A DNA stretch of 64,000 nt from Natribacillus halophilus (GCF_900100185.1 NZ_FNEN01000008.1:96735-160734); one strand, 5' to 3'. Positions 44,627 through 54,229 are shown, counted from the first letter of the stretch. A program made the numbers and translations. The notes: generated by a model not told the origin, from the letters alone.

Positions 44627-45469
44627 TCACGTGTCTCCTTTTGAAACAGGATTATCATCATAGGAAGACCAATCGCTCCAACTTCCGGGATACAGCTTGA
44701 CGTTTTCGATACCCGCCTGTTTTAAAGCAATGATATTCGCCGTTGCCGATACACCGGAGCCGCAATAAACGATCACGGTATCTTTTTCGCGCAATGAACG
44801 GAAGCGATCGACGAGCGCGTCGGTCGATTTCCACTTGCCGTCCGCGCCAATATTGTCCTTCCAAAACCAATTTTCTGCGCCCGGGATGTGTCCGGCTTTT
44901 GTATCCACCGGTTCATGTTCTCCGCGAAAACGTTCCGTTGCTCGGGCATCGATCAAAGCAACGTTATCCTTATCTTTTAATGTTTTCACCTCGTCCATGG
45001 CAACCCTCATTTCCGGCTGCACTAACGGCTCGAACTGGCCTTGAGCCGGGCGGGGGATTTCCGTACTTGTCGGATAGCCCTGGTTTTCCCAGTCAGTGTA
45101 GTTGGCATCAAGCAATGACACTTGCGGATGACCGGCATATCGAAGTAACCACCACAAGCGTCCGGCCATTGATCCGTGTTGATCATCGTAGACGACTACT
45201 TGCTTGGCATGTTCAATCCCCGCGGCTTTCACGGCGTCCGTAAAATGATTCAAGGCCGGTAACGGATGCCTCCCCCCATGGGTCGTCGCGGTACCTGACA
45301 GATCTTTTTTTAAATCAAAAAAGACAGCCCCCGGGATATGGCCTCGTTCATAAGCTCTCCAGCCAGCCTCCGGATCATTGAGTTGATAACGACAGTCAGC
45401 AATCACAACATCGGAATCCTCGAGATGATCGTATAGCCATTCTTTCGTTACAAAATGGTCAATGTTCAT
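44627..45469 (-). CDS. Sulfurtransferase (tandem rhodanese domains)
   Basis: A 280-residue protein of two rhodanese domains, the second catalytic: VIVYCGSGVSATANI near residue 227 holds the cysteine that carries persulfide sulfur, and CGSGV is the loop type of 3-mercaptopyruvate/thiosulfate sulfurtransferases. The first domain ends with VVYDDQHGSMAGRLWWLL, without cysteine, as is normal. It is 15 bases downstream of mqnD and may be read through from the mqn operon without functional connection. Confidence 0.92.
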   Translation of the reverse strand: MNIDHFVTKEWLYDHLEDSDVVIADCRYQLNDPEAGWRAYERGHIPGAVFFDLKKDLSGTATTHGGRHPLPALNHFTDAVKAAGIEHAKQVVVYDDQHGSMAGRLWWLLRYAGHPQVSLLDANYTDWENQGYPTSTEIPRPAQGQFEPLVQPEMRVAMDEVKTLKDKDNVALIDARATERFRGEHEPVDTKAGHIPGAENWFWKDNIGADGKWKSTDALVDRFRSLREKDTVIVYCGSGVSATANIIALKQAGIENVKLYPGSWSDWSSYDDNPVSKGDT

Positions 45470-45484
45470 TCGTTTCCCCTTCCT

Positions 45485-46324
45485 TTAATCACGTAACTTA
45501 TGCAAATGGGTATCAGGCACGAGACCATCGTTCGCGGCCCGGTACAGGAATGTCTCAATCGCCTCGTACCCTTCTTCGCCAAGTTCTTTCGTAAATTCGT
45601 TGACGTATAGATTGATATGGCTTTGAGCGACATCATCATCCATTTCCTGGGCGTGTTCGCGTACGTAATCTTTTGAGGCTTGCGGGTTTTCCCAGGCATA
45701 ATCGATGGATTGCTTGATCCAGCCGGTGAGGGCTTCCTGCTCAATGGAGCGACGGGCAATGATCGCCCCCAGCGGAATGGCATGGCCCGTATCTTTTTCC
45801 CACCAGTCACCGAGGTCGACGAGTTTATGCAAACCATAATTTTGATAAGTAAAGCGCGCCTCGTGAATGACAAGACCGGCGTCAACGTCCCCTTTTTGCA
45901 CGGCAGGCATAATGTCGTGGAATGGCATCACAACGATCTCGCCGATGTCTCCCTCTACCTGTTGAGCGGCCCAGAGCCGAAACAGTATATAAGCGGTGGA
46001 TCGCTCGCTCGGTACAGCCACACGTTTCCCTCGCAAATACGCTGGGTGATGTTCCTCGTCTGCCGTTAAAACGAGAGGGCCGCAGCCACGGCCAAGGGCT
46101 CCTCCGCAAGACAGAAGCGCGTAATCATTCAATACCCATGGTAAAGCTGCAAAAGAAATTTTCATTACGTCGTGTTGGTTGGGATCACTCTCTATCGCCA
46201 GATGATTTGTGACATCGATATCTGCATACGTGACGTCGAAAGAAGGCGCACCCTCAATCAATCCGTGGGTAAGGGCGTGAAAAACAAATGTATCATTCGG
46301 ACATGGGGAATACGCTATTTTCAT
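45485..46324 (-). CDS. mqnD: 1,4-dihydroxy-6-naphthoate synthase
   Basis: A 279-residue enzyme of the futalosine pathway for menaquinone. It turns cyclic dehypoxanthine futalosine into 1,4-dihydroxy-6-naphthoate. It has a periplasmic-binding-protein fold; IAYSPCPNDTFVFHALTHGL is the MqnD N-terminal signature and DAGLVIHEARFTYQ near residue 150 contains the histidine used in catalysis. Its start overlaps mqnB by four bases. It shows that this organism, like some other Bacillaceae, uses futalosine rather than the classical men route at least in part. Confidence 0.95.
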   Translation of the reverse strand: MKIAYSPCPNDTFVFHALTHGLIEGAPSFDVTYADIDVTNHLAIESDPNQHDVMKISFAALPWVLNDYALLSCGGALGRGCGPLVLTADEEHHPAYLRGKRVAVPSERSTAYILFRLWAAQQVEGDIGEIVVMPFHDIMPAVQKGDVDAGLVIHEARFTYQNYGLHKLVDLGDWWEKDTGHAIPLGAIIARRSIEQEALTGWIKQSIDYAWENPQASKDYVREHAQEMDDDVAQSHINLYVNEFTKELGEEGYEAIETFLYRAANDGLVPDTHLHKLRD

Positions 46325-46965
46325 GCGAAAACCTCCTTGATCGCCGCACCCGCTGGCTCAAGCGAGGCGAGCGCTTCCTTGATGTTCCAGTTTTCCTTGT
46401 CTCTGGGGCCGGTGAGATTTGAAATCGACCTGATTTCTAACACTGGTAGATTCTGTTCGGCAGCCGCAGTCGCTACGCCAAAGCCTTCCATGGCTTCTGC
46501 ACAGGCATCTGGGTATCTATGTATCAGCGCGTGTGCGGTATCATCTGTTCCCGTCACCATTGAGAGGGTCAGAATAGCCCCGGTATGTACACGCTGATTC
46601 TTTTCGATTAATCGGGAGGACAATCGTTGTACAGATGAGTCATCAGCCGTGATCACGTTTGTTCCAAATCCAAGTTCGTCGATGGGAATAAATGATTGTG
46701 ATGATTCCGCCCCTAGTTCAGCGGCAATGAGACGGTCACTAATGACGATATCGCCGATAGCTGCCCTGTTTTTAAAGCCGCCCCCGATCCCGACGCTCAC
46801 CACCATACGGTACTCGTCTTTCGGTAAGGCGAAAGCTGTTCGCGCTGCTGCCTGGGCAGGACCTACGCCGGCGATGGCGACATCGATGCCTGACGTCTCA
46901 CCGATCCCGCGTTCAACAGCTTCTTTTTCTGCTTCTACCGCGGTCATGATCAGTATTTTTGCCAT
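46321..46965 (-). CDS. mqnB: Futalosine hydrolase
   Basis: A 214-residue nucleoside hydrolase/phosphorylase-fold enzyme that releases hypoxanthine from futalosine. Signs: ILIMTAVEAEKEAVERG at the start, VVSVGIGGGFKNRAAIGDIV near residue 57, and EAMEGFGVATAAAEQNLPVL with the purine-site glutamate pattern near 160. GAGGAGAG precedes its ATG. It overlaps mqnD (ATGA) and follows the broken DinB gene by 12 bases. Confidence 0.93.
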   Translation of the reverse strand: MAKILIMTAVEAEKEAVERGIGETSGIDVAIAGVGPAQAAARTAFALPKDEYRMVVSVGIGGGFKNRAAIGDIVISDRLIAAELGAESSQSFIPIDELGFGTNVITADDSSVQRLSSRLIEKNQRVHTGAILTLSMVTGTDDTAHALIHRYPDACAEAMEGFGVATAAAEQNLPVLEIRSISNLTGPRDKENWNIKEALASLEPAGAAIKEVFA

Positions 46966-46977
46966 TAAATTCTCTCC

Positions 46978-47282
46978 TCACATCTTCCAGTCGCGTCTCC
47001 AAGACACAGGGGGGCGAAGACCTGCTTGCCTAAGCGCGACATAGTACTGCCCTTGGTGGATCCCTTCGTGTTGAACGTATCGGAAGTTTTATCGCCGGGA
47101 AATGTCACGCTGCCTGTCTCTAAGCTTTCTTTGTACACATTTCGCACTCGAATCATATGCAGGAACAATTCGCGCAACGTACCCAGTTCAGTGATAAGCG
47201 GCTCCTCCCAATAAGCATCAGGGACCTCTTCCGCCAATGCATTCGTCATCCCTGCCGCATATAGATAACCGGCTGCTTCCAT
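46978..47282 (-). pseudogene. DinB-family protein with internal deletion and frameshift
   Basis: The N-terminal part reads TLRELFLHMIRVRNVYKES and SVTFPGDKTSD, as in DinB-like four-helix proteins, then the frame changes near 47085. In the other frame the usual C-terminus follows, YVQHEGIHQGQYYVALRQAG and WRRDWKM, ending at 46978. About 40-50 residues of the middle are missing compared with the family length of about 150, so an internal deletion caused the frameshift. It was probably the first gene of the mqnB-mqnD unit. Confidence 0.75.
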
Positions 47283-47588
47283 ATCATTCGCCCCGTTTCA
47301 TATCTCTCCCATTCTTTATAACATGTTCAAGGCAAAAAGTAGAGGAAAAGGGATTGTTCCACTTTATGACCCCTCAAAAGCGCTCCTCTTTTATTTCAAT
47401 CACAAATGGGTTCTACAAGCTTGGTATTTCACATATTTACTAGGGAGACGTTATTTAGACTTGTCGCCTATTTTAGCCTATTGTAAGATGGTACTATGGT
47501 CAGCGGAAGGAACGGAGGGATAAAACAAGGAAATATGGAAGCGCCTTATTTTTTTATAATTCAATCATTTTAAAAAGGGGAGTTATAT
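47283..47588. other. Intergenic leader of the DAACS symporter gene
   Basis: Three hundred bases with no supported gene. A 66-residue frame exists on the plus strand (47323) but has no ribosome site and no family resemblance. A promoter for the symporter is expected here, but I see no convincing -35/-10 pair or riboswitch-like structure. Confidence 0.4.
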
Positions 47589-48833
47589 GTGCGAATTTCT
47601 TTAGTTTACCAAATTTTGATCGCATTCATTCTCGCTATCATAGCTGGCGCTATATTCGGTGAAGCCATATTCGTTGTCGAACCCCTCGGCGAGCTCTTTT
47701 TACGGCTGATTCAATTCGTCATCGTGCCGCTTGTGCTGGCCTCGCTCATCGTCGGGGTTACAAGCCTGGGTTCCGGAAAACAAATGCTCCGGCTCGGCGG
47801 GAAAACGGTTGGATATTTTCTAGTTACCTCTTTTCTGGCGGTTGGTATTGGCCTGTCTATGGGCTTTTTGTTCAACCCCGGTGAGGTAGCCGATATAGAT
47901 CCACCGACCGAAGAAGAAGCGGAAGAGGAATTGGAAGACACCGAAGAACAAGACGATGATGTCGTTGACGTGATCTTAAGCATCGTCCCTGAAAACCCGA
48001 TCGAGGGAATGGCTGAAGCGGATATCCTGCAAGTCATCTTTTTCGCATTGGCCCTGGGGATCGGCATCCTGCTCGTCGGTGAACGCGCGGAACCTGTGAA
48101 GAACTTCTTTGAAAGCCTGGCCGAGGTGATGTTTAAAATTACCGGCGGCATCATGAAAGTCGCTCCCATTGGCGTTTTTGGTATTTTGGCACCGGTGGTC
48201 GGAGAACATGGTTTAGCCGTTTTAATGCCACTGCTGGTCGTCATTGCTGCCCTTGCCGTTGGTTGTTTGATCCACATTCTGGTCGTTTATGGAAGTGCCG
48301 TGAAATTTCTTGGAAAGATTTCACCATTGAAGTTTTTCAAGGGAATGTCCCCCGCGTTCATGTTTGCTTTCTCAGCGGCAAGTAGCGCGGCTACCATCCC
48401 GCTCTCCATGAAAAATGTGCAAGAGAATGTCGGTGTCTCCAACAACACGAGCAGTTTTGTTATCCCTCTCGGCGCGACCATTAACATGGACGGAACCGCT
48501 CTTTATAACGGTGTCGCGGTCCTGTTTATCGCCCAGTTTTACGGGGTTCAGCTCTCGTTTTTAGAAATCGTTACCGTAATGGTTGTGGCAACACTTGCCG
48601 CTATCGGTACAGCCGGCGTGCCCGGAGCAGGGCTGATTATGCTGACCATCACCCTCACTGCAGTCGGTTTGCCACTCGAAGGTGTTGCCTTGGTTGCTGC
48701 GATTGATCGTATCCTCGATATGATCCGAACCGGTACGAACATTCTTGGTGACAGTGCATGTTCCGTTTATATCGAGCGTTCGGAACACAAGGATAAAGCT
48801 TTCCAGGCGGATAAGAATGCACCTTCTGCTTAA
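47589..48833 (+). CDS. Dicarboxylate/amino acid:cation symporter (DAACS)
   Basis: A 414-residue glutamate/aspartate or C4-dicarboxylate symporter. It shows the two hairpin motifs SAASSAATIPLSM near residue 262 and INMDGTALYNGVA near 298, plus DRILDMIRTGTNILGDS near 378. A strongly acidic stretch of about 25 residues (about 98-123) lies in the loop after helix 3, unusual outside salt-tolerant species. The GTG at 47589 follows AAAAAGGGGAG. It would be driven by Na+ or H+. Confidence 0.94.
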   Translation: MRISLVYQILIAFILAIIAGAIFGEAIFVVEPLGELFLRLIQFVIVPLVLASLIVGVTSLGSGKQMLRLGGKTVGYFLVTSFLAVGIGLSMGFLFNPGEVADIDPPTEEEAEEELEDTEEQDDDVVDVILSIVPENPIEGMAEADILQVIFFALALGIGILLVGERAEPVKNFFESLAEVMFKITGGIMKVAPIGVFGILAPVVGEHGLAVLMPLLVVIAALAVGCLIHILVVYGSAVKFLGKISPLKFFKGMSPAFMFAFSAASSAATIPLSMKNVQENVGVSNNTSSFVIPLGATINMDGTALYNGVAVLFIAQFYGVQLSFLEIVTVMVVATLAAIGTAGVPGAGLIMLTITLTAVGLPLEGVALVAAIDRILDMIRTGTNILGDSACSVYIERSEHKDKAFQADKNAPSA

Positions 48834-48846
48834 TGGAGAGCGCTCT

Positions 48847-48880
48847 ACGCGCCGGCCCTGGTCGCCGGCGTGTTTTTGGT
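48847..48880 (+). terminator. Terminator after the DAACS gene
   Basis: GC-rich arms GCGCCGGC and GCCGGCGT around CCTGGTC, followed by GTTTTT. Confidence 0.85.
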
Positions 48881-48991
48881 TCCGGAGAATAAATATTAAA
48901 AACTTGCAGGTTTTTCACCCTTAAGTGTCGTATATTACAATAGGGTGGACTTAAATAATGTATAACTTAAAAAAGAAAGGGGCATGTATGC

Positions 48992-50542
48992 ATGGAATTC
49001 GGTATTTTAACCTTGCTGCCGCCGTTGCTGGCGATCGCTCTTGCGATTATTACGCGTAATGTCATTCCTTCCTTATTTGCCGGCGTCTGGATCGGGGCAA
49101 CGATGCTGGCAGACTGGAATCCGTTGATGGGCTTCTATGTTACGTTTCAGGACTTTATCATTCCTGTCATTGGCGATGAGTGGAACGCCACCGTACTCGT
49201 TTATGTTGCGTTGTTCGGTGTCCTGATCGCATTTTTCCAGCGAACCGGGGGCGCTGAAGCTTTAGCCACATTTATTTCCGAAAAAGTAAAAAGCCGTCGG
49301 GGAGCACAGGGATCGACCGGAGGCGTAGGTATCCTTTTATTCATTGATGATTATTTTAACGCGTTAACAGCAGGGAGTGTCATGCGGGCTGTAACCGACC
49401 GAATGAAAGTGTCACGGGAAAAACTCGCCTATATCGTTGACTCTACCTCCGCGCCCACGGCTCTGCTCGTTCCCGTTTCTACCTGGGTCGTGTTTGTCAT
49501 GGGGTTAATCGGCGCCCAATTTGCGGAACTGGGCATTTCTCAATCGGAATATTTCGCCTATTTGACGACGATTCCGTTTAACTTTTACGCGATTTTTGCT
49601 GTTCTTTTTGTCTTCGTTATCATTTATTTAAAGCTTGATTATGGCCCGATGGCAAAAGCGGAATCCCGTACAATGACGACGGGAAACGTTCAACGTGACG
49701 GCGCGCAACCGCCATCTGCAGATGAAATTACCCAAGCGGAACCGATGACCTCCAAGCCAAAATTAATGAATTTACTCGTTCCATTAATCGTCCTGGTGGC
49801 TATGATTCCGCCGTTATTTTTATGGACGGGAGGTTATCCGGGAAATGACTTTGTCGTTGCCATCGGTGAAGCGGACGGGGCCATCTCCATTCTTTTGGCC
49901 GCTTTTACGGCAGGCATTGTCGGCTTGATCATGGGAATCTCCCAAAAACTGTTTTCTTTCAAGGAAGCGATATCGATTTACATGAGCGGCATTAAAGGGA
50001 TGGTCCTCGTGTTTATGATCTTAATCCTCGCCTGGTCGATTGGGGAGGTCGCTGCCGTCGTCGGCACCGATGAATATGTGAGCACTCTCGCTGAGCAGTT
50101 CTTTACGCCCGCGATTATACCGGCCCTGATCTTTATCATATCCGGGGTTGTGGCGTTTACAACCGGAACGTCTTACGGTACTTTCGCCATCATGATTCCG
50201 ATCGCAATGCCGATTGCCGCTTCCCTGGACATCTCGATGCCATTAGCGATTGCCGCAGTTCTCAGTGGCGGGATCTTTGGAGATCATTGTTCTCCTATTT
50301 CCGACACAACCGTGCTTTCATCTGCCGGAGCATCATGTGACTTAGTCGATCACGTCAATACCCAACTTCCCTACGCACTCACCGCGGGGGGAAGCGGAAT
50401 TATCGCCTTTGTAATAGCCGGATATACAGAATCTATTTGGCTGTCGCTCGGAGTAGGCATTGTCGTCCTGATTATATTGGCATATGTGTTGAACCGCTTG
50501 TTCGGACGGAAGGTGCCGGAAGAACCGGAGACGAACGCGTAA
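48992..50542 (+). CDS. Na+/H+ antiporter, NhaC family
   Basis: A 516-residue membrane protein with about 12 helices. FIDDYFNALTAGSVMRAVTDR near residue 113 and FGDHCSPISDTTVLSSAGASC near residue 430 are the conserved NhaC segments that carry the ion-binding aspartates. It exchanges internal Na+ for external H+, or the related substrate pairs (malate/lactate) in some members. AAAGGGGC precedes the ATG. It suits an alkaliphilic, halophilic cell. Confidence 0.92.
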   Translation: MEFGILTLLPPLLAIALAIITRNVIPSLFAGVWIGATMLADWNPLMGFYVTFQDFIIPVIGDEWNATVLVYVALFGVLIAFFQRTGGAEALATFISEKVKSRRGAQGSTGGVGILLFIDDYFNALTAGSVMRAVTDRMKVSREKLAYIVDSTSAPTALLVPVSTWVVFVMGLIGAQFAELGISQSEYFAYLTTIPFNFYAIFAVLFVFVIIYLKLDYGPMAKAESRTMTTGNVQRDGAQPPSADEITQAEPMTSKPKLMNLLVPLIVLVAMIPPLFLWTGGYPGNDFVVAIGEADGAISILLAAFTAGIVGLIMGISQKLFSFKEAISIYMSGIKGMVLVFMILILAWSIGEVAAVVGTDEYVSTLAEQFFTPAIIPALIFIISGVVAFTTGTSYGTFAIMIPIAMPIAASLDISMPLAIAAVLSGGIFGDHCSPISDTTVLSSAGASCDLVDHVNTQLPYALTAGGSGIIAFVIAGYTESIWLSLGVGIVVLIILAYVLNRLFGRKVPEEPETNA

Positions 50543-50553
50543 AAAGAAGTTAA

Positions 50554-50588
50554 CTCCCGCTTCTATAGTTGAAGCGGGAGCATTTCTT
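50554..50588. terminator. Terminator between the NhaC and OYE genes
   Basis: Ten-base perfect arms CTCCCGCTTC (50554-50563) and GAAGCGGGAG (50571-50580), followed by CATTTCTTCC; it lies between convergent genes. Confidence 0.8.
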
Positions 50589-50597
50589 CCTTCACAC

Positions 50598-51719
50598 CTA
50601 TTGATTTTCCATCATCTCTTTATCAAGCTCATGATCTTTCACGTATGCTTTCGGCTTCATGATGCTACCGGCATCGAATTCATCCAACGGCTCATCCTCC
50701 AAAACGCGATTCGGCGTATCCGGATTGGCCAGCGCTTGTCTGGCGATCGCGACGAAATCGCAATGACCGGCAGAAATGAGGCTCGCTGCTTTCTCCGGTT
50801 CACTAAGACTGCCACAAGCAATAATCGGTTTGCCGGAAAATGTCTTTGCCGCTTCCGACATCGTCATCGTACCTTCTCCAAAGCCAGGAGTAGTCGCATC
50901 ATCATCGGAGAGGTGGATATAATCCACGTCCGTTTCTCCCAAAGTCGAGAAAATGACTTCTGCGTCTTGTTCCCCACCTGGCCACTTATACGTCCCGTTC
51001 GTCGCTTTCATCTGCGAAATGCGAATGCCGAGCAGCATTTGCTCACCGACCGCTTCGCGTACATCCTCAATCAATTCCACAATTAAACGCAAACGGTTTT
51101 CGATGGACCCGCCGTATTCGTCCTCCCGTTGATTAATATTCTCCGATAAAAACTGATCGAGGAGATAGCCGTTCGCGCCGTGAAGCTCAATCCCGTCAAA
51201 ACCGGCTGCCTGGGCATAGCGCGCGGAGCTCACAAACCCGTCTTTTACATCCTCGATTTCATCTTTCGTCAATGCCTTCGCAACCGGAAACTCACCTTGC
51301 CCGCCGTACACTTCAACCTTGTTACTCGGCGGTTGGAAGGGCGATGGCGCAACACTCGTATCACTATAGTCATTCCCCTGTGATTGCCCGCCGGCATGCA
51401 TCAACTGCACGATCATTTTTGCGCCGTGGGCCTGTACATCCCGCACGATCGGCTCCCAGGCGTTTGCGTGTTTCTCGGTCGCCAGTCCGGCCTGGTTTTC
51501 ATAGCCTTGGCTGTAGGCGGTATCCGGATACGTCCCCTCCGTCATCACCGCGGCAAATCCGCCTTTGGCAAAACGCTCATAATATTGGTGCACCCGTGTG
51601 TTAGGTGTGCCATCGGGTTCAGAGCTTACCCGCGTCATCGGTCCGACGATATAACGATTTTTTAGAATATGGTTGCTGATGTGTTCCTGGTCAAACAATG
51701 TATCCTCATATCGCTGCAT
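50598..51719 (-). CDS. NADH:flavin oxidoreductase, old yellow enzyme family
   Basis: A 373-residue FMN-dependent TIM-barrel reductase acting on activated C=C bonds. RYIVGPMTRVSS near residue 23, QLMHAGGQS near 100, FDGIELHGANGYLLDQFLS near 180 (His and Asn of the substrate pocket) and FVAIARQALANPD near the end are family motifs. It lacks a fused 4Fe-4S/FAD part, so it is of simple OYE type. The start at 51719 is preferred over 51728 because of the GGTGATAGG site. Likely role: detoxification of enones or nitro compounds. Confidence 0.92.
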   Translation of the reverse strand: MQRYEDTLFDQEHISNHILKNRYIVGPMTRVSSEPDGTPNTRVHQYYERFAKGGFAAVMTEGTYPDTAYSQGYENQAGLATEKHANAWEPIVRDVQAHGAKMIVQLMHAGGQSQGNDYSDTSVAPSPFQPPSNKVEVYGGQGEFPVAKALTKDEIEDVKDGFVSSARYAQAAGFDGIELHGANGYLLDQFLSENINQREDEYGGSIENRLRLIVELIEDVREAVGEQMLLGIRISQMKATNGTYKWPGGEQDAEVIFSTLGETDVDYIHLSDDDATTPGFGEGTMTMSEAAKTFSGKPIIACGSLSEPEKAASLISAGHCDFVAIARQALANPDTPNRVLEDEPLDEFDAGSIMKPKAYVKDHELDKEMMENQ

Positions 51720-51774
51720 TCCTATCACCTTACTTAATTTTTCACCTGACGTCTATTCCTTTTTATCCTGCTCA

Positions 51775-52986
51775 TTAAACGTCACGAAATGCCTTTGCCT
51801 TGAAAAAAATGAAGAACGCAAGTAACAGTCCGGCCATTCCCAATCCGAATAGTACTATTTGCACCGGGATCCCCGCGGCTACGAAACCGGCAACGATGCC
51901 GTAAGCAATTGGATCAAATCCGTTCATGGCGAGAAAAATTATACTCATGACCCTGCCCATGATCCGGTTTTCCGTTTTCTCCTGGGCGACTGTAAAAAAG
52001 GGAATATACACGAAAACCATGGCAAATCCGATAAAAAATAACAGCGCCGTTAACCACGAAAGAGATGGAACCAGACTGAAGATGATAAATAGAAGTAAAG
52101 ACGCCAGCAATCCATAAATCGTCACCGCCCCGCGACGTTTTCTTATCGTATAGACGCTTAAAAGAAAACTGCCGAGTAGCATGCCGATCCCCAAACTGGC
52201 CTCCATGTAACTTAAATTCATCGGAGTGCCTTCATGCACGTCGACGAGCAACGGTATGGCTACATGCAGCGCGCCAAACACGAAAAAATTCAGAGCGATC
52301 AAGACGATGAGCCCCGTAAGCAAAAAGTTCGAACGGCGAACGTACCCCATTCCTTCTTTTAAATCTTGCCAGGGACTTTGCGGCACGCGCTCTTCCACCG
52401 GCGCTTCCTTCAGAAAGGGCGGAAAGATAAAAAAGGCCGATAGAAAAACGAGGATGGTCGCCGTCAAAAAACTGGCGGGCACGCCGAGTGATTCCATCGT
52501 TAACCCTGCGAGTATCGGCCCGATGATAAAAGAAATCTGGTCAGCACCCTGGAAAATGGCGTTCGCCCTTTGCAATTGTCTTTTCGGAACGACTTTCGGA
52601 ATCAGGGAAACACTTGCCGGACCGAAAAAAGCATCCAGCATTCCGAAGATACCGGCCAGTACCAGTAATACAAACAACGTCAAATGGTCATTCGCGACGA
52701 ACAAATACATGCTGAATAAAAGACAAGCCTGCACCAAGTTCGTCGTGAACATAATCGTCGTTTTTTTATACTTATCAGCGACAACACCGCCGAACATCAT
52801 CATCACAAGGCGGGGGATGGTCGCTGCCATTAATACAAGGCCGACGGCGGCCGCTGAATCCATCTCACTGATGGCATACCAGGAGACCGTCGTCAAAAAC
52901 ATGCTAAAGCCGACAACAGCGAAGATGCCGGCAATCAAGAGCAAAATAAATATGCGGTTGCGCAATAGCGGTTTTGATTCGTACAC
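51775..52986 (-). CDS. MFS transporter
   Basis: A 403-residue transporter with 12 predicted helices. The loop after helix 2 has GGVVADKYKKT, a variant of the MFS motif A. The pattern is that of the DHA3/enterobactin-exporter-like group of Gram-positive drug or metabolite exporters. It starts with GTG at 52986, behind AGGAAAACGGA. It stands alone, divergent from the TVP38 gene. Substrate unknown. Confidence 0.88.
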   Translation of the reverse strand: MYESKPLLRNRIFILLLIAGIFAVVGFSMFLTTVSWYAISEMDSAAAVGLVLMAATIPRLVMMMFGGVVADKYKKTTIMFTTNLVQACLLFSMYLFVANDHLTLFVLLVLAGIFGMLDAFFGPASVSLIPKVVPKRQLQRANAIFQGADQISFIIGPILAGLTMESLGVPASFLTATILVFLSAFFIFPPFLKEAPVEERVPQSPWQDLKEGMGYVRRSNFLLTGLIVLIALNFFVFGALHVAIPLLVDVHEGTPMNLSYMEASLGIGMLLGSFLLSVYTIRKRRGAVTIYGLLASLLLFIIFSLVPSLSWLTALLFFIGFAMVFVYIPFFTVAQEKTENRIMGRVMSIIFLAMNGFDPIAYGIVAGFVAAGIPVQIVLFGLGMAGLLLAFFIFFKAKAFRDV

Positions 52987-53056
52987 TCCGTTTTCCTACC
53001 CTCTCATTTTTGCATTTGATAGAATGTTGAAAGACAGATCCCCATGAGGTGAATCC

Positions 53057-53719
53057 ATGTATCGAAAAATTTTTGTGTTCCTGTTTCTCGCTTTACTGGC
53101 GGGGACGGTCTTTATATATGGCGAAAACATTGCGTTATGGATCGATGACCACGGTACGGAATCGATTGTGGTAACTTCCGTGTTGGCCACACTTATGTCT
53201 CTATTCCCGGTCATTCCGTACCCGATTATCGGCGGGATCATAGGAGCCATCTACGGATCTTATCTTGGCAGCCTCGTGACCTGGATCGGTTCCTCCATGG
53301 CTTCCATCATTATGTTTGCCTTCGTTCGTTTCGGCTATCAGGATTGGGGGTTAAAAATCCTCGGCAAATACGGAGTCATTGCCAAAGTGACCATGCTGTT
53401 TGAACGCAATGCCTTTATGACCATCTTTTTGACGAGACTTATCCCTATCGTTCCATCCATTATTGTGAACATTTACTCGGCGCTCAGCCGTGTCAGGTTC
53501 TGGAATTATACCATCGCTTCCTCGGTCGGAAAAATCCCGTCGATGATCCTCTTTGCAACGGTTGGAAGCACCATCGTACGCAATCCTGCCGACTTACTCT
53601 ACGTCGGATTATATTATGGCACCTTCTTACTCATCGTCTACGGCTGTTACCGCTTGTGGAATCGCTATGTCGCCAGGGAGAAAACGCAGGTGGCGGATCA
53701 ATCACGACACGATTTTTAA
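53057..53719 (+). CDS. TVP38/TMEM64-family membrane protein
   Basis: A 220-residue protein of the VTT (DedA/TVP38) superfamily with about six helices. The segment PVIPYPIIGGIIGAIYGSYLG near residue 55 and FLTRLIPIVPSIIVNIYSALS near residue 130 are its two re-entrant loop motifs (with the Arg-x-x-Pro core). Members act as lipid scramblases or flippases. GAGGTG precedes the ATG. Its last 89 bases overlap the convergent VanZ gene. Confidence 0.9.
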   Translation: MYRKIFVFLFLALLAGTVFIYGENIALWIDDHGTESIVVTSVLATLMSLFPVIPYPIIGGIIGAIYGSYLGSLVTWIGSSMASIIMFAFVRFGYQDWGLKILGKYGVIAKVTMLFERNAFMTIFLTRLIPIVPSIIVNIYSALSRVRFWNYTIASSVGKIPSMILFATVGSTIVRNPADLLYVGLYYGTFLLIVYGCYRLWNRYVAREKTQVADQSRHDF

Positions 53720-54128
53720 AGAAAAAATATATCACGGCTCCGATGGATACGCCGCCAACGTTTAATAATAGATCATCAATATCAGCGACCCGAAGGGTAA
53801 AGGTAAATTGGTAAAGTTCGATCAATAACGATAAAGCGGCCCCCGCGAGCGTTACCTTCACAATCGTCCGCAATGAGCGAAACAACATGGGCAAATATAC
53901 GCCCAACGGGACGAATAAGATAACATTGCCGATTAACATTTTCAAGGGATCCCAGAAGGTGGGGCTAAAAACGCCAATCCGGTAAATGCTGCGAAACGGG
54001 ATGAGATTATAATTTCGCCCTCCGGGCCCATCGGGTCCGAGCGAGGCTCCGTAGTTCCAGGCGAGTGTCGTAATATAGAGAAGCCCGGCCATATACAGGC
54101 CAAACAGCGACCATGCGAAGAATTTCAT
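53631..54128 (-). CDS. VanZ-family membrane protein
   Basis: A 165-residue protein with about four helices and the VanZ pattern: NYNLIPFRSIYR near residue 38, NVILFVPLGVYLP near 68 and ELYQFTFTLRVADIDDLLLN near 102. VanZ relatives confer low-level teicoplanin resistance in some hosts; most are of unknown function. The ATG at 54128 follows GAAGGTGTGC. The last 22 residues or so (hydrophilic, DPPPAFSPW) are encoded opposite the TVP38 gene and look like a run-on tail. Confidence 0.85.
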   Translation of the reverse strand: MKFFAWSLFGLYMAGLLYITTLAWNYGASLGPDGPGGRNYNLIPFRSIYRIGVFSPTFWDPLKMLIGNVILFVPLGVYLPMLFRSLRTIVKVTLAGAALSLLIELYQFTFTLRVADIDDLLLNVGGVSIGAVIYFFFKNRVVIDPPPAFSPWRHSDSTSGNSRRR

Positions 54129-54194
54129 CTTGTGCACACCTTCCGTCACCGGCGTCCATAAAGTGTATGCACAAGCTTTCCGCCTTCATGACGA

Positions 54195-54229
54195 CGGAAA
54201 AAGACGACCCTCCAATGGTCGTCTTTTTA
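54195..54229. terminator. Terminator at the RDD gene end
   Basis: AAAGACGACC and GGTCGTCTTTTT around CTCCAAT; the stem serves both strands and the RDD stop codon is inside the terminal T run. Confidence 0.8.

Noticed and set aside
47323..47523. A 66-residue frame upstream of the DAACS gene
   Set aside because: No ribosome site, no family resemblance and unusual composition; probably chance.
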